NCBI RefSeq assembly: GCF_003660165.1
Contig: NZ_CP032829.1
Coordinates: 186,001-250,000 of the forward strand
Length of the DNA stretch: 64,000 nucleotides
Direction of reading: 5' to 3'
From: Sphingomonas paeninsulae
GTDB taxonomy: Bacteria; Pseudomonadota; Alphaproteobacteria; Sphingomonadales; Sphingomonadaceae
Shown here: piece by piece, positions 44,849-54,740 of the stretch
Layout of the letters: the number at the start of each line of letters is the position of its first letter
Numbering within the stretch: the first letter of the stretch is position 1
The notes under the pieces: generated by a model
What the model saw: the letters and a program-made list of their open reading frames with translations, nothing else
What the model was told of the DNA's origin: nothing
Database searches by the model: none
Made by a program: the position numbers and the translations under genes

Positions 44849-45540
44849 TCACAAGCGACCGGAAAGGTGCAGGACATATCCACCCGCGAGTGGCGCAAAG
44901 CCATTTGAAGCCAGTTTGGCGATGGTTGCCGGGTCAGTCGTGCGAACCGCCAGCACAGCACGCCACTGGCCCTGTCCTGAAATACGCAGGGTAAGCCGTT
45001 GCAAGGCAGACTGGCTGACCAGTGGCAAAATCAGCTCGCCCGCATCGCAGCGCGCGGTGCCGGTCAGTACTGCCAATTCCGTTCTTCCAAGTTCGCCCGA
45101 AAAAGTCGCCCGGACACGACCATCGGCAGATGCGCAACGATCGCCGCTAAACGTCACGGTGACTTCATTGAGACTGAAACTATCGAGTGAAAGCGGCGCA
45201 AAAGCCTGCGCAACATTAAGTTTAGCGGCGACTTGCGCAATGCCGGTCAGCCCATGTGCGGCGATCAAACGGCCCTCTCCCGCGTTGCCCGACATCCCAA
45301 ATTCAGCGCGACCCGCCAGCAATGCCAGCGGTCGCAAACCCGTTTTAAGATCGCCGAGCGGGACGGGACCAAAACTGGCATCGGTGAGCGATCCCGACCA
45401 GATCGTCCCACTTGCCCCCGAGCAGTGAGTCCCGTTTTGTCGAGCCCCGACAGAGCGATACCGGCACCAAGAGGACACAGAACAATCAGCGCCACGATGA
45501 GTATGACACCGAACAAGCAGATCGCGCGGACACGGGTCAT
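44849..45540 (-). CDS. gspN: Type II secretion protein GspN (interrupted by a one-base frameshift)
   Basis: Inner-membrane accessory component and last gene of the operon. One frame gives the membrane helix (MTRVRAICLFGVILIVALIV) up to SGLDKTGLTARG. The next gives SGTIWSGSLTDASFGPVPLGDL, VTFSGDRCASADGRV and the C-terminus GGYVLHLSGRL. A single missing G at the run 45415-45419 (C on the plus strand) divides them; restored length 230 residues. Start overlaps gspM by 4 bases. Confidence 0.82.
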
Positions 45541-46016
45541 GGTCGCCGCAGCCTTAACGTCGCCTCAAAACTGAGGCTGGCGTCACTATTGGGTCGTATC
45601 GCCGATTTCTCGACAAAAATACCGCGCTGCGCGAGGGTGGCGAGCCACGGAAACAGAGCCTGACTTTTAGCCGATGATATTACAACATCGACGCGGTCAT
45701 CTCCCTGCGGGTCCAGTCGCGATGGCGCGAATCCCGCCTGAGTCGCGGCAGTTTCAACGGCAACCTTCAGCGATGTCCCAAGTGAAGGCGGCGCTGTGCG
45801 GATTGCACGACGGAGAGTGTCAGCTCGTGCGGAAACCCGACCCGAAACGACCGTGGCCCGGTCTAGTCGGTCCTTCGCCTCGACCCGCGCGTTTCTCAGC
45901 GGTGCAATGACCCCAAACCAAAGAATAACCGCAAAAAGCAGCGCAAACATGATTGCAAGCAGAGCCTGTTCGCGCTCACTGCGAGCGGCCCAATAAACCT
46001 TCAACCGATCGATCAT
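45537..46016 (-). CDS. gspM: Type II secretion protein GspM
   Basis: A 159-residue inner-membrane platform protein: short cytosolic N-terminus (MIDRLKVYWAARSEREQALL), one membrane helix (18-40), then a periplasmic ferredoxin-like domain. It pairs with GspL to connect the ATPase GspE with the pseudopilus machinery. Four-base overlaps with gspL and gspN. Confidence 0.87.
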   Translation of the reverse strand: MIDRLKVYWAARSEREQALLAIMFALLFAVILWFGVIAPLRNARVEAKDRLDRATVVSGRVSARADTLRRAIRTAPPSLGTSLKVAVETAATQAGFAPSRLDPQGDDRVDVVISSAKSQALFPWLATLAQRGIFVEKSAIRPNSDASLSFEATLRLRRP

Positions 46017-47086
46017 CGTGCCCGCACCGTATAGTCGCTCGTCGGGCGATCACCCCCGACAACACCCCGCACGGGCGTGACGATCAACCCCAAGGCCCCC
46101 ATTCGTGTTTCGAATAAAGCGAGTTCAGCGGACGTGGTTGCATGGGCGCTGAAGTGCAGGCCCGCTGTGTCAAAGCTCATTGCGCCCACCTCGACATTCG
46201 CAGCAGCGCTAGCCGCCGATGCAACGGCATCGGCCAGTGGCAGGAAGCCGCCCCCCGCCCCACCGAACGCAGCCAAGCGTTCGTCGAGTTGCGCAAGCGG
46301 ATCGGCGACCACAAGACCGACCGGAAGAACCGATTGCGCAACTCCAACATTGCGCGCTTCGATATTCCGCGCAGCCCCATTCAAATGGACAAGCTGGACG
46401 ATCGGCGACACGATCAGCATCGCTAGGCAAGCCGCTGCCAACCATCCAATCCGGCGGAACCGGGCCGCATCCACCGCCCAGCGACGGCGAGGCGCAAACG
46501 AACCCTGTCGCAAATCGACTTCGGGAGCGGCCGCAGCAGCGATGATCGCAGCATCGATTTCGCCTGAGTCGAGCGTCACGATTTGCCCGCCCGTTAGCAA
46601 AGGCGTCAGGACCGGGTCGTCAGCAAATGCTCCATCCCGGCCCCGGATAATCGTTTCCCACCCCAGATCCGCCACAATGAAGCCGATATCGGGCCGCTCA
46701 ACGATCAGGGGCGCTGCAATGATCGCATCGGGATCAATGCCCCGCGCACCAAGTTCACCCAAATATCCAGCTATCCGGCCGCTATCCAGCACGACGACGG
46801 TTCGTTCCCCGTCGATGCTTGCGCTGACGGCGACATGGAGCGTGGCGATGGGCGAAACGCTGTTCTCGGCGACTGCCAGCCGCGCTGCACCCCGGGCCTG
46901 CGGGTCGGTCAGATTGGGTAGGACAAGTTGATGCACGACGACATCGGACGCAGGAATGACCCCAACGATCCGCGTGCCTTCGTCAGGCGATGGAAAGCCC
47001 TCTCCACGACCGTTTATCCGACCGTCTGCGATGCTCGACCAACGTGTGGGCTGCCCCATGAAGATGACGACGGTCCTTCCCGTCAC
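46013..47086 (-). CDS. gspL: Type II secretion protein GspL
   Basis: A 357-residue protein with a cytosolic actin-like domain that recruits GspE (about 1-205: SDVVVHQLVLPNLTDPQARGAA, VADLGWETIIRG), one membrane helix near 245-265 (RIGWLAAACLAMLIVSPIV), and a periplasmic C-domain. I chose GTG 47086, which overlaps the gspK stop (GTGA). The longer reading to 47269 is antisense noise with unusual composition. Confidence 0.9.
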   Translation of the reverse strand: MTGRTVVIFMGQPTRWSSIADGRINGRGEGFPSPDEGTRIVGVIPASDVVVHQLVLPNLTDPQARGAARLAVAENSVSPIATLHVAVSASIDGERTVVVLDSGRIAGYLGELGARGIDPDAIIAAPLIVERPDIGFIVADLGWETIIRGRDGAFADDPVLTPLLTGGQIVTLDSGEIDAAIIAAAAAPEVDLRQGSFAPRRRWAVDAARFRRIGWLAAACLAMLIVSPIVQLVHLNGAARNIEARNVGVAQSVLPVGLVVADPLAQLDERLAAFGGAGGGFLPLADAVASAASAAANVEVGAMSFDTAGLHFSAHATTSAELALFETRMGALGLIVTPVRGVVGGDRPTSDYTVRAR

Positions 47087-48063
47087 GTCGCTTCGCCATA
47101 ACTGCGGCGAACGAGCTTCGCAGGCTGGAGCGCCGCGTCGATCAGCGCATTTTCTTCCAGCTCTGCGCCGGTCAATTCGATCAGCATATGCAACCCGAAC
47201 CAGCGCGACCGCAGACCAAGCTGCTGCTTTGAGAAGTCCGAAGTTCCCCGAAGGTCGGACTGCTCCCAAAACTTGACGAGGTCGCTGTGCCCACCAGCCG
47301 GTCGCGCGTCGATGATCGCCTTTGCGCGTGCGGAGTCGAGGCCGGGCACCATCATGGCAAGCAGGGGTGCCTGAGCCGGCAGCAAGGTGTTGATATTGAT
47401 CTGGGACATATCGGCCATTGGAAGCGCGCAGAGAAAAGGTCGAACGCGGGTGTAGAGCGCGGGCGTAACCCCGGCAACGGCACGCAACTCACTTGGGTCG
47501 ACCATTAGCGTATTACCCGTTCGATACGGGATGGTAGCGGTTGCATAGCTCTCATCTTCGGCGCCTCCCGGCTGCGGCACGGAATCGCTGTCTATCCAGT
47601 CGGCGGTGGCAATCGAGACTCGGCGCGCATCCGCTGCTGGAATTTCCAGCAACGCCATCAAACGCGCAAACTGCGTGACGGCTTCCGGGCGAACGACATA
47701 GCTGTTTTCGGACTGTTTTTGGACCATTCCGTTCAGGTTGAAACAGTTGCCGCCATCGGTGAGCCGGGCCGAAGCAGAGCCGCCGTCGATCGGGAAATTA
47801 ACGTCACGGTTCGCCCAATTGCCTTCCAGAGTGGTCTTTGCCGTGTCGCGTTGAAGCAGATCACCAATCCGATAGAGCGACACCGTTTCGGCCGACATCG
47901 CATAGGCACGCGCCTGATCGATCGCGCTGCTATTACCTGCCAGATGAGTGGCAAGTTTAAGTTTTTCGAGACTGGCAGCAGCCAACACTGCGACGATCGC
48001 GACCAGAAGCAGCACCGAAAGCAGAGCCGCGCCTTGTTCCTCTGGTGGAGCGGCGTGCTTCAT
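47083..48063 (-). CDS. gspK: Minor pseudopilin GspK
   Basis: A 326-residue minor pseudopilin that caps the pseudopilus tip with GspI and GspJ. The prepilin peptidase site is EEQGAALLSVLLLVAIVAVL. Like other GspK proteins it lacks the Glu at mature position 5. The large alpha domain insertion and the helix-hairpin-like region (MADMSQININTLLPAQAPLLA) are typical. Overlaps gspJ and gspL. Confidence 0.92.
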   Translation of the reverse strand: MKHAAPPEEQGAALLSVLLLVAIVAVLAAASLEKLKLATHLAGNSSAIDQARAYAMSAETVSLYRIGDLLQRDTAKTTLEGNWANRDVNFPIDGGSASARLTDGGNCFNLNGMVQKQSENSYVVRPEAVTQFARLMALLEIPAADARRVSIATADWIDSDSVPQPGGAEDESYATATIPYRTGNTLMVDPSELRAVAGVTPALYTRVRPFLCALPMADMSQININTLLPAQAPLLAMMVPGLDSARAKAIIDARPAGGHSDLVKFWEQSDLRGTSDFSKQQLGLRSRWFGLHMLIELTGAELEENALIDAALQPAKLVRRSYGEAT

Positions 48064-48674
48064 GGATAAGCTGTGCCGACAAGGAACGCCGTCAGCAGCG
48101 CAGCATGGGCCTTGCGCTTTATCGTCAATTCGACCGCACGCGGCATCTGGTCCAGACGGCTGGTGTCCCAGGCCGGACGCCAGCCCGCTTTCTCGCGGTA
48201 GCGAAGACCGACACTTTCGACGTTGTCCGCGAGCAAGATAGTAGTTGCAGGCATCGTGCCGTCCGTCATCGGATAGGCACGTCGCTCGATGCGTCCCTTG
48301 TCCAACACGATATCGACGCGCTGAATACCGGCGCGGGCGCTACTGTCAGGATTGCTCCAGCCTGCGCGAACATATCCCATCAACAGCCCGTCTCTGCTGC
48401 CATCGGTCCCCGCGAACGCGCGAACCGGATCACCATTCAGGGCACGCGAAATACGGGGCAGCGCCTGTGCCAGATCGCTGGTAAGTAACGCCGACAGCCG
48501 TCGGTCCTGCGCCATGTCGTCCAGTCTTGCTGACGCCGAAGCCTGAGCGCGGACACTGAACGTCAGAAGCGAAACACCCGCCACAGCGATCAGCCCAAAG
48601 ATGAACAGCGACACCATAAGCTCTACGAGCGTGAAACCATTTTCGGCGGATTGGGGGGCTGCGGGAAGCGTCAT
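48060..48674 (-). CDS. gspJ: Minor pseudopilin GspJ
   Basis: A 204-residue minor pseudopilin. The leader cleavage site is ENGFTLVELMVSLFIFGLIA, with Glu at mature position 5. The globular part includes RAWLS-like segments (GYVRAGWSNPDSSARAGIQR). Forms the tip complex with GspI and GspK. Four-base overlap with gspI upstream and gspK downstream. Confidence 0.92.
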   Translation of the reverse strand: MTLPAAPQSAENGFTLVELMVSLFIFGLIAVAGVSLLTFSVRAQASASARLDDMAQDRRLSALLTSDLAQALPRISRALNGDPVRAFAGTDGSRDGLLMGYVRAGWSNPDSSARAGIQRVDIVLDKGRIERRAYPMTDGTMPATTILLADNVESVGLRYREKAGWRPAWDTSRLDQMPRAVELTIKRKAHAALLTAFLVGTAYP

Positions 48675-49045
48675 TGCACCGCTCTCGCCAGCGAAAGCTT
48701 CCCACTTGCCCGCCCCCTGTCATCGACCACGGTGAAATCGACGCGGGCAATTCGAACGTCATCGGTGCGGGTAACGACGCGGGTCCAGCTCCATTCGCGG
48801 CCACCATTGATGACCGAACCCGTGGCGCGACCAAAGCTTGGTGCCGATGGGTCGCTCAGCACTTCGACGGCCAGATTTCGAACGACTGTCTGTGCAATCG
48901 AGCGATCGGCCAATAAAGCCGTCGAGTTCATGGTCACCCCCTCAAGCCGGAGTAACGCGAGCGCCGCAAGGCTGAATATGGCGAGTGCGACAAGCATTTC
49001 GATAAGCGTGAAGCCGCGTTCACGATCCGACACGAATGACTCCAT
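48671..49045 (-). CDS. gspI: Minor pseudopilin GspI
   Basis: One hundred twenty-four residues from ATG 49045 (MESFVSDRERGFTLIEMLVA). The cleavage site is RERG-FTLIE with Glu5. The C-terminal domain has the usual length of about 80 residues (NLAVEVLSDPSAP, VDFTVVDDRGR). It starts 26 bases before the gspH stop. GspI begins tip assembly in the family. Confidence 0.9.
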   Translation of the reverse strand: MESFVSDRERGFTLIEMLVALAIFSLAALALLRLEGVTMNSTALLADRSIAQTVVRNLAVEVLSDPSAPSFGRATGSVINGGREWSWTRVVTRTDDVRIARVDFTVVDDRGRASGKLSLARAVQ

Positions 49046-49493
49046 CCCCGCTGATAGAGACAGTGGCCCGGTCAGAATTTCGAACAATGGTGAATGTTAC
49101 CGGGTTAACGACCGCGCCCGTAGTGTCGAACACCGCGCGCTTTGTACCGTTGGCGTCGACAATCGCGGTCGTTCCCGGTTTCCATCGCCGCGCATCGAAT
49201 GGCCTGACGTCGACAGCTTGCCAGCCCCCGCGTCGACGCCGGGATGTGCCATAGCCGTCGGTCGTCACCCACACGCTCATATCGCGCGATTCCACGATGG
49301 CATCGTCGCGCACCGCGATGGCACGTGCCGCAAATGTCTCCGCCTCGACACGAGCACGTCCGCCCGGATCGGGCATCGCAAGCACGACGGCACCCGACGC
49401 GATACCGATGATCGCGACGACGACCATCAACTCGATCAATGTAAAACCCTGTTCGGGGATGCGAACTTTACTGCCAGTTGCCGATATCGGCAT
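49020..49493 (-). CDS. gspH: Minor pseudopilin GspH
   Basis: A 157-residue minor pseudopilin. The likely start is ATG 49493 (MPISATGSKVRIPEQGFTLI), which overlaps the restored 3' end of gspG by 26 bases. Cleavage site PEQG-FTLIE with Glu5, then GGRARVEAETFAARAIAVRDDAI, typical of GspH. In the sequence as given this frame is continuous with gspG, which makes the two look fused; a missing base in gspG explains that. Confidence 0.88.
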   Translation of the reverse strand: MPISATGSKVRIPEQGFTLIELMVVVAIIGIASGAVVLAMPDPGGRARVEAETFAARAIAVRDDAIVESRDMSVWVTTDGYGTSRRRRGGWQAVDVRPFDARRWKPGTTAIVDANGTKRAVFDTTGAVVNPVTFTIVRNSDRATVSISGDGVIRVGS

Positions 49494-49901
49494 TTTCGCC
49501 CGTCCCCCGGCCACACCATCGGCACCAAGCGTCGAAATATCGAACGCCCCATGCTGCCCCGGAAATGTATAGATATACGGTCGCTTCCAAGGGTCGTTTG
49601 GAAGCTTTTTGATATAACCACCCGTCGTGCTGCTATTCGGCGACGCAACGAGTGCTTGAAGCCCCTGCGCACCGGACGGATATGCATTATTGTCGATCCG
49701 GTAATGTTCGACCGCTTGGTCCAGCGTCGCAATGTCGGTCTTTGCAACCTGCGCATTCGCCTTGCCGAGACTCGGTAACACATTAATCGCCACGATCGTC
49801 GTAAGCAGGCCGATAATCACGATCACGACCATCAGTTCGACAAGCGTAAAGCCGTTTTCGGAATGATGATGTGGAGGTTGGAAGTTTCGTTGACGGTTCA
49901 T
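49468..49901 (-). CDS. gspG: Major pseudopilin GspG (3' end shifted by a one-base loss)
   Basis: The major pseudopilin. Cleavage site SENG-FTLVELMVVIVIIGLL; the globular domain has IATLDQAVEHYRIDN, YPSGAQGLQAL, YIKKLPNDPWKRPYIYTFPGQH and GADGVAGG with the calcium-site residues near the C-terminus. As given, the frame then runs into GspH. If one C is added at 49499-49501 (G on the coding strand), the protein ends GENADIGNWQ, the standard GspG ending, at TAA 49468-49470. The restored length is 144 residues. Confidence 0.9.
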
Positions 49902-51123
49902 GTGCCGGCCAGTGTTTCGAGTTGAAGAATGGGAAGCAGGATCGATAGCACGATCAACGCAACCACAGCGCCCATGATGACGATGATCGCCGGTTCTAAC
50001 AGCGACAATGCGGTTGCGGTGAAACCGTCGAACTCACGTTCCAGATAATCGGCTGCGCGCTCAAGCATGGTGTCGAGTTGGCCCGAAGCCTCTCCAGACG
50101 CCGTCAGATATACCAATAGTGGCGGAAACAACGCCGTGCGCTTGAAGGCGGCGGAAAGGCTGCCGCCCCCCGAACGCCCTCGATTATTTCTTCCGAAGCC
50201 TTGCGCAAACGGCGGTTGCGGATCGTTTTTCCGGTGAGGACCAGCCCTTCCAGCAGAGGCAATCGACTGGCAACCATGGTCGACAATGTGCGAGCCATAC
50301 GCGCGGCGTGAAGATCTCGCGTAAGGCGACCGATCAACGGCAGCCGGAGCCATGCGGTATCGACGCGCAGGCGGATTTGTTCATCCTGCATGGCGCGCCA
50401 ACCGAGCGCGAAGGCTGCGACGATGAGCAGCAACAGCACCCACCAATAACTGGCGAGGAATCCCGAAAATCCCATGACGATGCGAGTCAGTAAGGGAAGT
50501 TGCTGACCCACCGAGTCGAACTGATCGACGACCTTTGGAACGACGAAGACCATTAGCGCCATGACCACGAAACCAGCAACGACTGCCAAAACGATCGGAT
50601 AAGCCAGCGTGGTGGTAATCTTTGCGCGAATGGCAGCCTGCCGTTCCTGAAGATCGGCCAGCCGTTCGAGAATTTGCGGCAACGTGCCTGCGCTTTCGCC
50701 AGCCGCTATCATCGCTCGATATAGCGGCGGAAAGCTTTTGGGCTCACGCGCCATTGCATCCGACATTCGTCGCCCTTCGACAACGCCAGCATGGACGCGA
50801 TCGAGTACGAAACGGTGCGTGTCTGCCTCGCTTTGGCGCGCGATCGTGCGCAGCGCCTCTTCCAGCGGCGTGACCAGCGCCAGCGTCGCAAGTTGCCGGG
50901 TAAACAAGGTTAACTCCTTGTTAGACAATCTTTTACGACTGACTCTTCCAAGAGTCAGCAGAGGCTTAGGCCGCGTCGCTTCTGGTCCCGAAGGTTCGAG
51001 GCACACGACATAAAACCGCTTCCGATCGAGCCGCGACCGCGCATCTTCCACGCTGACGGCGGCAATAGACCCACGCCGTTCGCGACCCGCGCTGTCCAGG
51101 ACGAGAAAGTCGAAGTCAGCCAT
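49898..51123 (-). CDS. gspF: Type II secretion platform protein GspF (interrupted by a one-base frameshift)
   Basis: An inner-membrane platform protein with two homologous halves and three membrane helices. One frame gives [49 protein letters not shown] and EEIIEGVRG. The next gives [39 protein letters not shown] and the last helix. One base is missing at the C run 50166-50171; restored length 408 residues, normal for the family. Overlaps gspE by 8 bases and gspG by 4. Confidence 0.92.
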
Positions 51124-52599
51124 CGTCAGACCCGTGGCGCGATATTCGCACGGCTTCCTCGGGCGTCGTCAGCCCTTGCCGAACCAGCTCCCGCGCCGCC
51201 GCCCCCAGGCTTGGGGCATTGGCAAAGGCGTGACGGGCGATCACCATCTCATCTCCGCCTTCATTGATCAGGCGACGGATCGTTTCGTCGATGCGGATTG
51301 CTTCGAAAACGCCGATACGCCCCTTGAACCCACTGCCGCCGCACTGTGCGCAGCCAACCGGTTCGCAAATGACAGTGCCGACTTCGAACCTCATGACCGC
51401 TGCAACCGGTGCACTTGCCTCAATGGAATTGCAGCAAACGGGGCACAGCCTCCGCACCAGTCTTTGAGCAATCACGGCACGCAGCGTCGAAGCCAGCAGA
51501 AACGGCTCGATCTTCATGTCGCGCATCCGGGTGATCGCGCCAACGGCATCGTTCGTGTGTACCGTCGACAGCACTAGATGCCCGGTCAGCGAGGCCTGCA
51601 CCGCAATCTCGGCCGTCTCACGGTCGCGGATTTCCCCGACCATCACGACGTCGGGGTCCTGACGCAGAATGGCGCGCAGTCCGGCAGCAAACGTCAGCCC
51701 AACCTTTGGATTAACCTGCGTCTGCCCACCCCGTCCGCCGCATATTCGACCGGGTCCTCGACCGTCAGGATGTTTCGCGTGCCATCGTTCAGCAGCCGCA
51801 ACCCGGCATAAAGCGTAGTCGTCTTGCCCGACCCCGTCGGCCCGGTAACGAGGATGATGCCATTGGGTTCGGTAAACGCATCGCGGAGCAGCGCATTCAG
51901 AGCTGGCGCCATCCCCAGCCCATCCAGATCAATGCCTGCATTCTCCTTGTCCAATATGCGCAAAACGACCCTCTCACCCGCCCGGCTTGGCAAAGTAGAA
52001 ACGCGGACATCGAGCAGTTTGCCCCCAAGCGTCAGCGAAATTCGGCCGTCCTGCGGCACTCGTCGTTCAGCAATATCGAGCCGCGCCATCACCTTTATCC
52101 GACTAACGATGACGGGCGCGACATGGGGAGGCATCCGCAAAGTCTCGCGCAACAGCCCGTCGATCCGCATCCGCACGACCAGGCCGGTTTCATAGGGCTC
52201 GACATGGATATCGGAGACGCCCTGCCTGACTGCATCCGCGATGATCCCGTTTATCAGCCGGATCGCCGGCGCGTCATCGGCGGTGTCGAGCAAATCGTCG
52301 GCACTTGGTATCCCACTCGCCAGCGCGTCGATGTCGTGCGAGCCCATCGCCATGGCGGCAGCTTCACCGTCCATCTTGTAACTGTCGGACAAGAGCCGAT
52401 CGAACGCAGGCGCATCGGCAAAAGTCACGTCGAACGACTGCGCAAGGTAGCGGCGCACTTCGAGCAAGGCACGGGGATCGGCCCCTTCACGCAGCGCCAC
52501 CGACATTCGCCCGTCAGCGCCAGGTTGCAGGACGACGCCGAACTTGCGCGCAAAGCCATATGGAATGGCTGTAACCGGCAAGGTTAGCACCTCTGTCAT
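51116..52599 (-). CDS. gspE: Type II secretion ATPase GspE (interrupted by a one-base frameshift)
   Basis: The cytosolic ATPase that drives pseudopilus assembly. The first frame gives the N-terminal domain, [22 protein letters not shown] and Walker [16 protein letters not shown]. The second gives [33 protein letters not shown] and the zinc tetracysteine (CPVCCN ... [12 protein letters not shown]). The break is at the CCC run 51725-51727, between the TLEDPVEY-like segment and [10 protein letters not shown]; restored length 494 residues. Start overlaps gspD by 4 bases. Confidence 0.93.
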
Positions 52600-54740
52600 C
52601 TTTTGCGCCGAGCTGGCGGAACGGGCAACGGACTGATCGTGGTGGTCGATGTTGTCGACTGAACCACGACAGGCTGGGCGGGGTCGATGATCGCTGCCGG
52701 CATCAGCGGCGGCTCGACGCCCATATATTCACGCAGCAGCTCATCGATCGACGGCTCACTATCCGGGTTTTGCAACAGTTGCTGATTCCGGACCGTCGCA
52801 TAACGCCGCGCAGACAGCGCCTGCGCATCACTTGCGGTTTTCAGGATCGTCGGTCGGATGAATACCATCAGATTGGTCTTCCCGCGCGATTTGGTCCGAG
52901 AACGGAAAAGCTCGCCCAACACAGGAATATCGCCCAGCAGCGGCACCTTCTCGATGGTCCGCCGTTCATTGTCGTCGAGCAAACCGCCGATCGCCATGAT
53001 CTGCCCGTCGTCCACCGTCATCGTCGTCTGAATTTCACGTTTGTTGAGGATAAGATCGGACGAATTCGTCGCGACCGGTCCCGAGATCGAGCTAACCTCC
53101 TGACGCAAGAAGAGTTTGATTGCGCCGCCTGCGCCGATTTGCGGCTTTACTTCCAGTTGGATACCGACGTTCTGGCGCTGTACCGTGCGAAATGCGTTGT
53201 CAAAATTGCCCGACAAAGCTTCTCCCGTCGTGATCGGAATTTCCTGCCCGACGAGGATCTTGGCCTCCTGATTGTCGAGCGTGACGACGGATGGCGTGGA
53301 CAGTAGATTCGACGTGCTATCCTGCGACACAGCATTGATGATCGCGCCAAGGTAATTGCCGTTGCCGATCGGCGCTACGAAGCCGCCGGTCCCACCGGTT
53401 GCCCCGCCAAGCGAGGTCAGGCCATTCTGGATCAGCGCCTCACTGGTCGTGTTGCCACTCGATGTGGTGGTGGTCGTGCCGTTGACGGTTGTGGTGGTCG
53501 TTGTTCCACCGCTCAGCCGATTGGATAGCAGTGCCGATCCGATCGAGACAATGCTCGGCACAACGTTGGAATATGTGGTGAAAGCGCCCCCGTTCGCGCC
53601 ACCGGCAAGCAATTGTATGCCAAGTTTGCGCGCCGTCGTGTCCGATATTTCGACGATGATCGCCTCGACCAACACTTGTTCGCGGCGCGAATCAAGTTGG
53701 CGGATAACTTCGCCCAGTGTGCGCTGCGTCTCTTTCGATGCTGAAATAATGATCGCGTTGGCACCTTCGTAGCGCGCGATGATTGCAGCGGACCGGCCAT
53801 TCCCACCACCGGTAGTCCCCGAACTACCGCCATTGGTCGCTATCGGGGCGGCAGGCGGAGCACTCGTACCCGGCAGCGCTCGCGATTCGGTGGACACGAC
53901 ATGTTGAGTCACCGAAGTTGCCTGTCCCACCAATGTCTGAAGCACTGGAAGCAGTTTTTCAGCGTCGGCGTGTTCCAGAAAGATAACGCGAATTTCCGAA
54001 CCTGTCGCGGCATTGCGATCGAGGTCGGCAGCGATCGCTGTAAACCGTGCCACGCTCTGCGGATCACCACGCAATGCGATCGAATTGGAGCTATCGATGG
54101 CAACGATCGTTACATTGCCCCGCACATCGGCCCCCGCTCCAGCCAGCGTCTGGAGCGACGACGCAATCTCTCGGGCACCAGCGTTTTTCAGCAGGATCAC
54201 ACGGGTTGACGCGCTGTCGGTGTCCAGCCGCCCGATCACGCTGCGGATACGGCGGATATTGTCGGCATAATCGGCGACGACCAGACTATTGCCGGACTTG
54301 TTGGCGGTGACAGACCCTTCTTTGCTCACCAGTGGCCGGATCGTTTCGACTACATTTGCGCTATCGACCGACCGCAACCGGAAAATCTCTGTGACGAAGC
54401 TGTTGCGCGACGCCCCCAGCGACCCCACGCGCCCCGGCTGCGACGATGCCGTGTCGATTGGCTGGATGCGATAGGCTCCATTGCCCGTCGGCACCGCAAC
54501 CAGTCCATTGGCGCGAAGGGTTGACAGGAATACCTCGAAATATTCCGACCGGCTAAGCGCCCGGTCGGTGACGACGGAAACTTTACCGACCACCCGGCTG
54601 TCTATGATAAAGGTCCGTCCCGTGACCCGCGCGGCATCCTGAATGAATGCGCGTATATCGGCATCGCGCAAATTCAGAACCTGTTGCGCCGGGGCGGCGG
54701 TGGCGAGCGCGATAGCTAACAGTGCTGCGTATCGCCTCAC
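52596..54740 (-). CDS. gspD: Type II secretion outer-membrane secretin GspD
   Basis: A 714-residue secretin channel. Signal peptide (MRRYAALLAIALATAAPAQQ), N0 domain (NLRDADIRAFIQDAARVTG), N1-N3 repeats (about 95-345) with a Ser/Gly/Thr-rich insert, and the secretin core (LSTPSVVTLDNQEAKILVG; VGIQLEVKPQI; NKREIQTTMTVDDGQIMAIGG; VPLLGDIPVLGELFRS). A second Thr-rich stretch (GGTTTTTTVNGTTTTTSSG, about 415) lies in the gate region. Four-base overlap with gspC and gspE. Confidence 0.95.
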   Translation of the reverse strand: MRRYAALLAIALATAAPAQQVLNLRDADIRAFIQDAARVTGRTFIIDSRVVGKVSVVTDRALSRSEYFEVFLSTLRANGLVAVPTGNGAYRIQPIDTASSQPGRVGSLGASRNSFVTEIFRLRSVDSANVVETIRPLVSKEGSVTANKSGNSLVVADYADNIRRIRSVIGRLDTDSASTRVILLKNAGAREIASSLQTLAGAGADVRGNVTIVAIDSSNSIALRGDPQSVARFTAIAADLDRNAATGSEIRVIFLEHADAEKLLPVLQTLVGQATSVTQHVVSTESRALPGTSAPPAAPIATNGGSSGTTGGGNGRSAAIIARYEGANAIIISASKETQRTLGEVIRQLDSRREQVLVEAIIVEISDTTARKLGIQLLAGGANGGAFTTYSNVVPSIVSIGSALLSNRLSGGTTTTTTVNGTTTTTSSGNTTSEALIQNGLTSLGGATGGTGGFVAPIGNGNYLGAIINAVSQDSTSNLLSTPSVVTLDNQEAKILVGQEIPITTGEALSGNFDNAFRTVQRQNVGIQLEVKPQIGAGGAIKLFLRQEVSSISGPVATNSSDLILNKREIQTTMTVDDGQIMAIGGLLDDNERRTIEKVPLLGDIPVLGELFRSRTKSRGKTNLMVFIRPTILKTASDAQALSARRYATVRNQQLLQNPDSEPSIDELLREYMGVEPPLMPAAIIDPAQPVVVQSTTSTTTISPLPVPPARRKR

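Noticed and set aside
48651-49778. 375-codon plus-strand frame across gspG-gspJ
   Set aside because: Shadow of the pseudopilin genes; no coherent fold or start signal.
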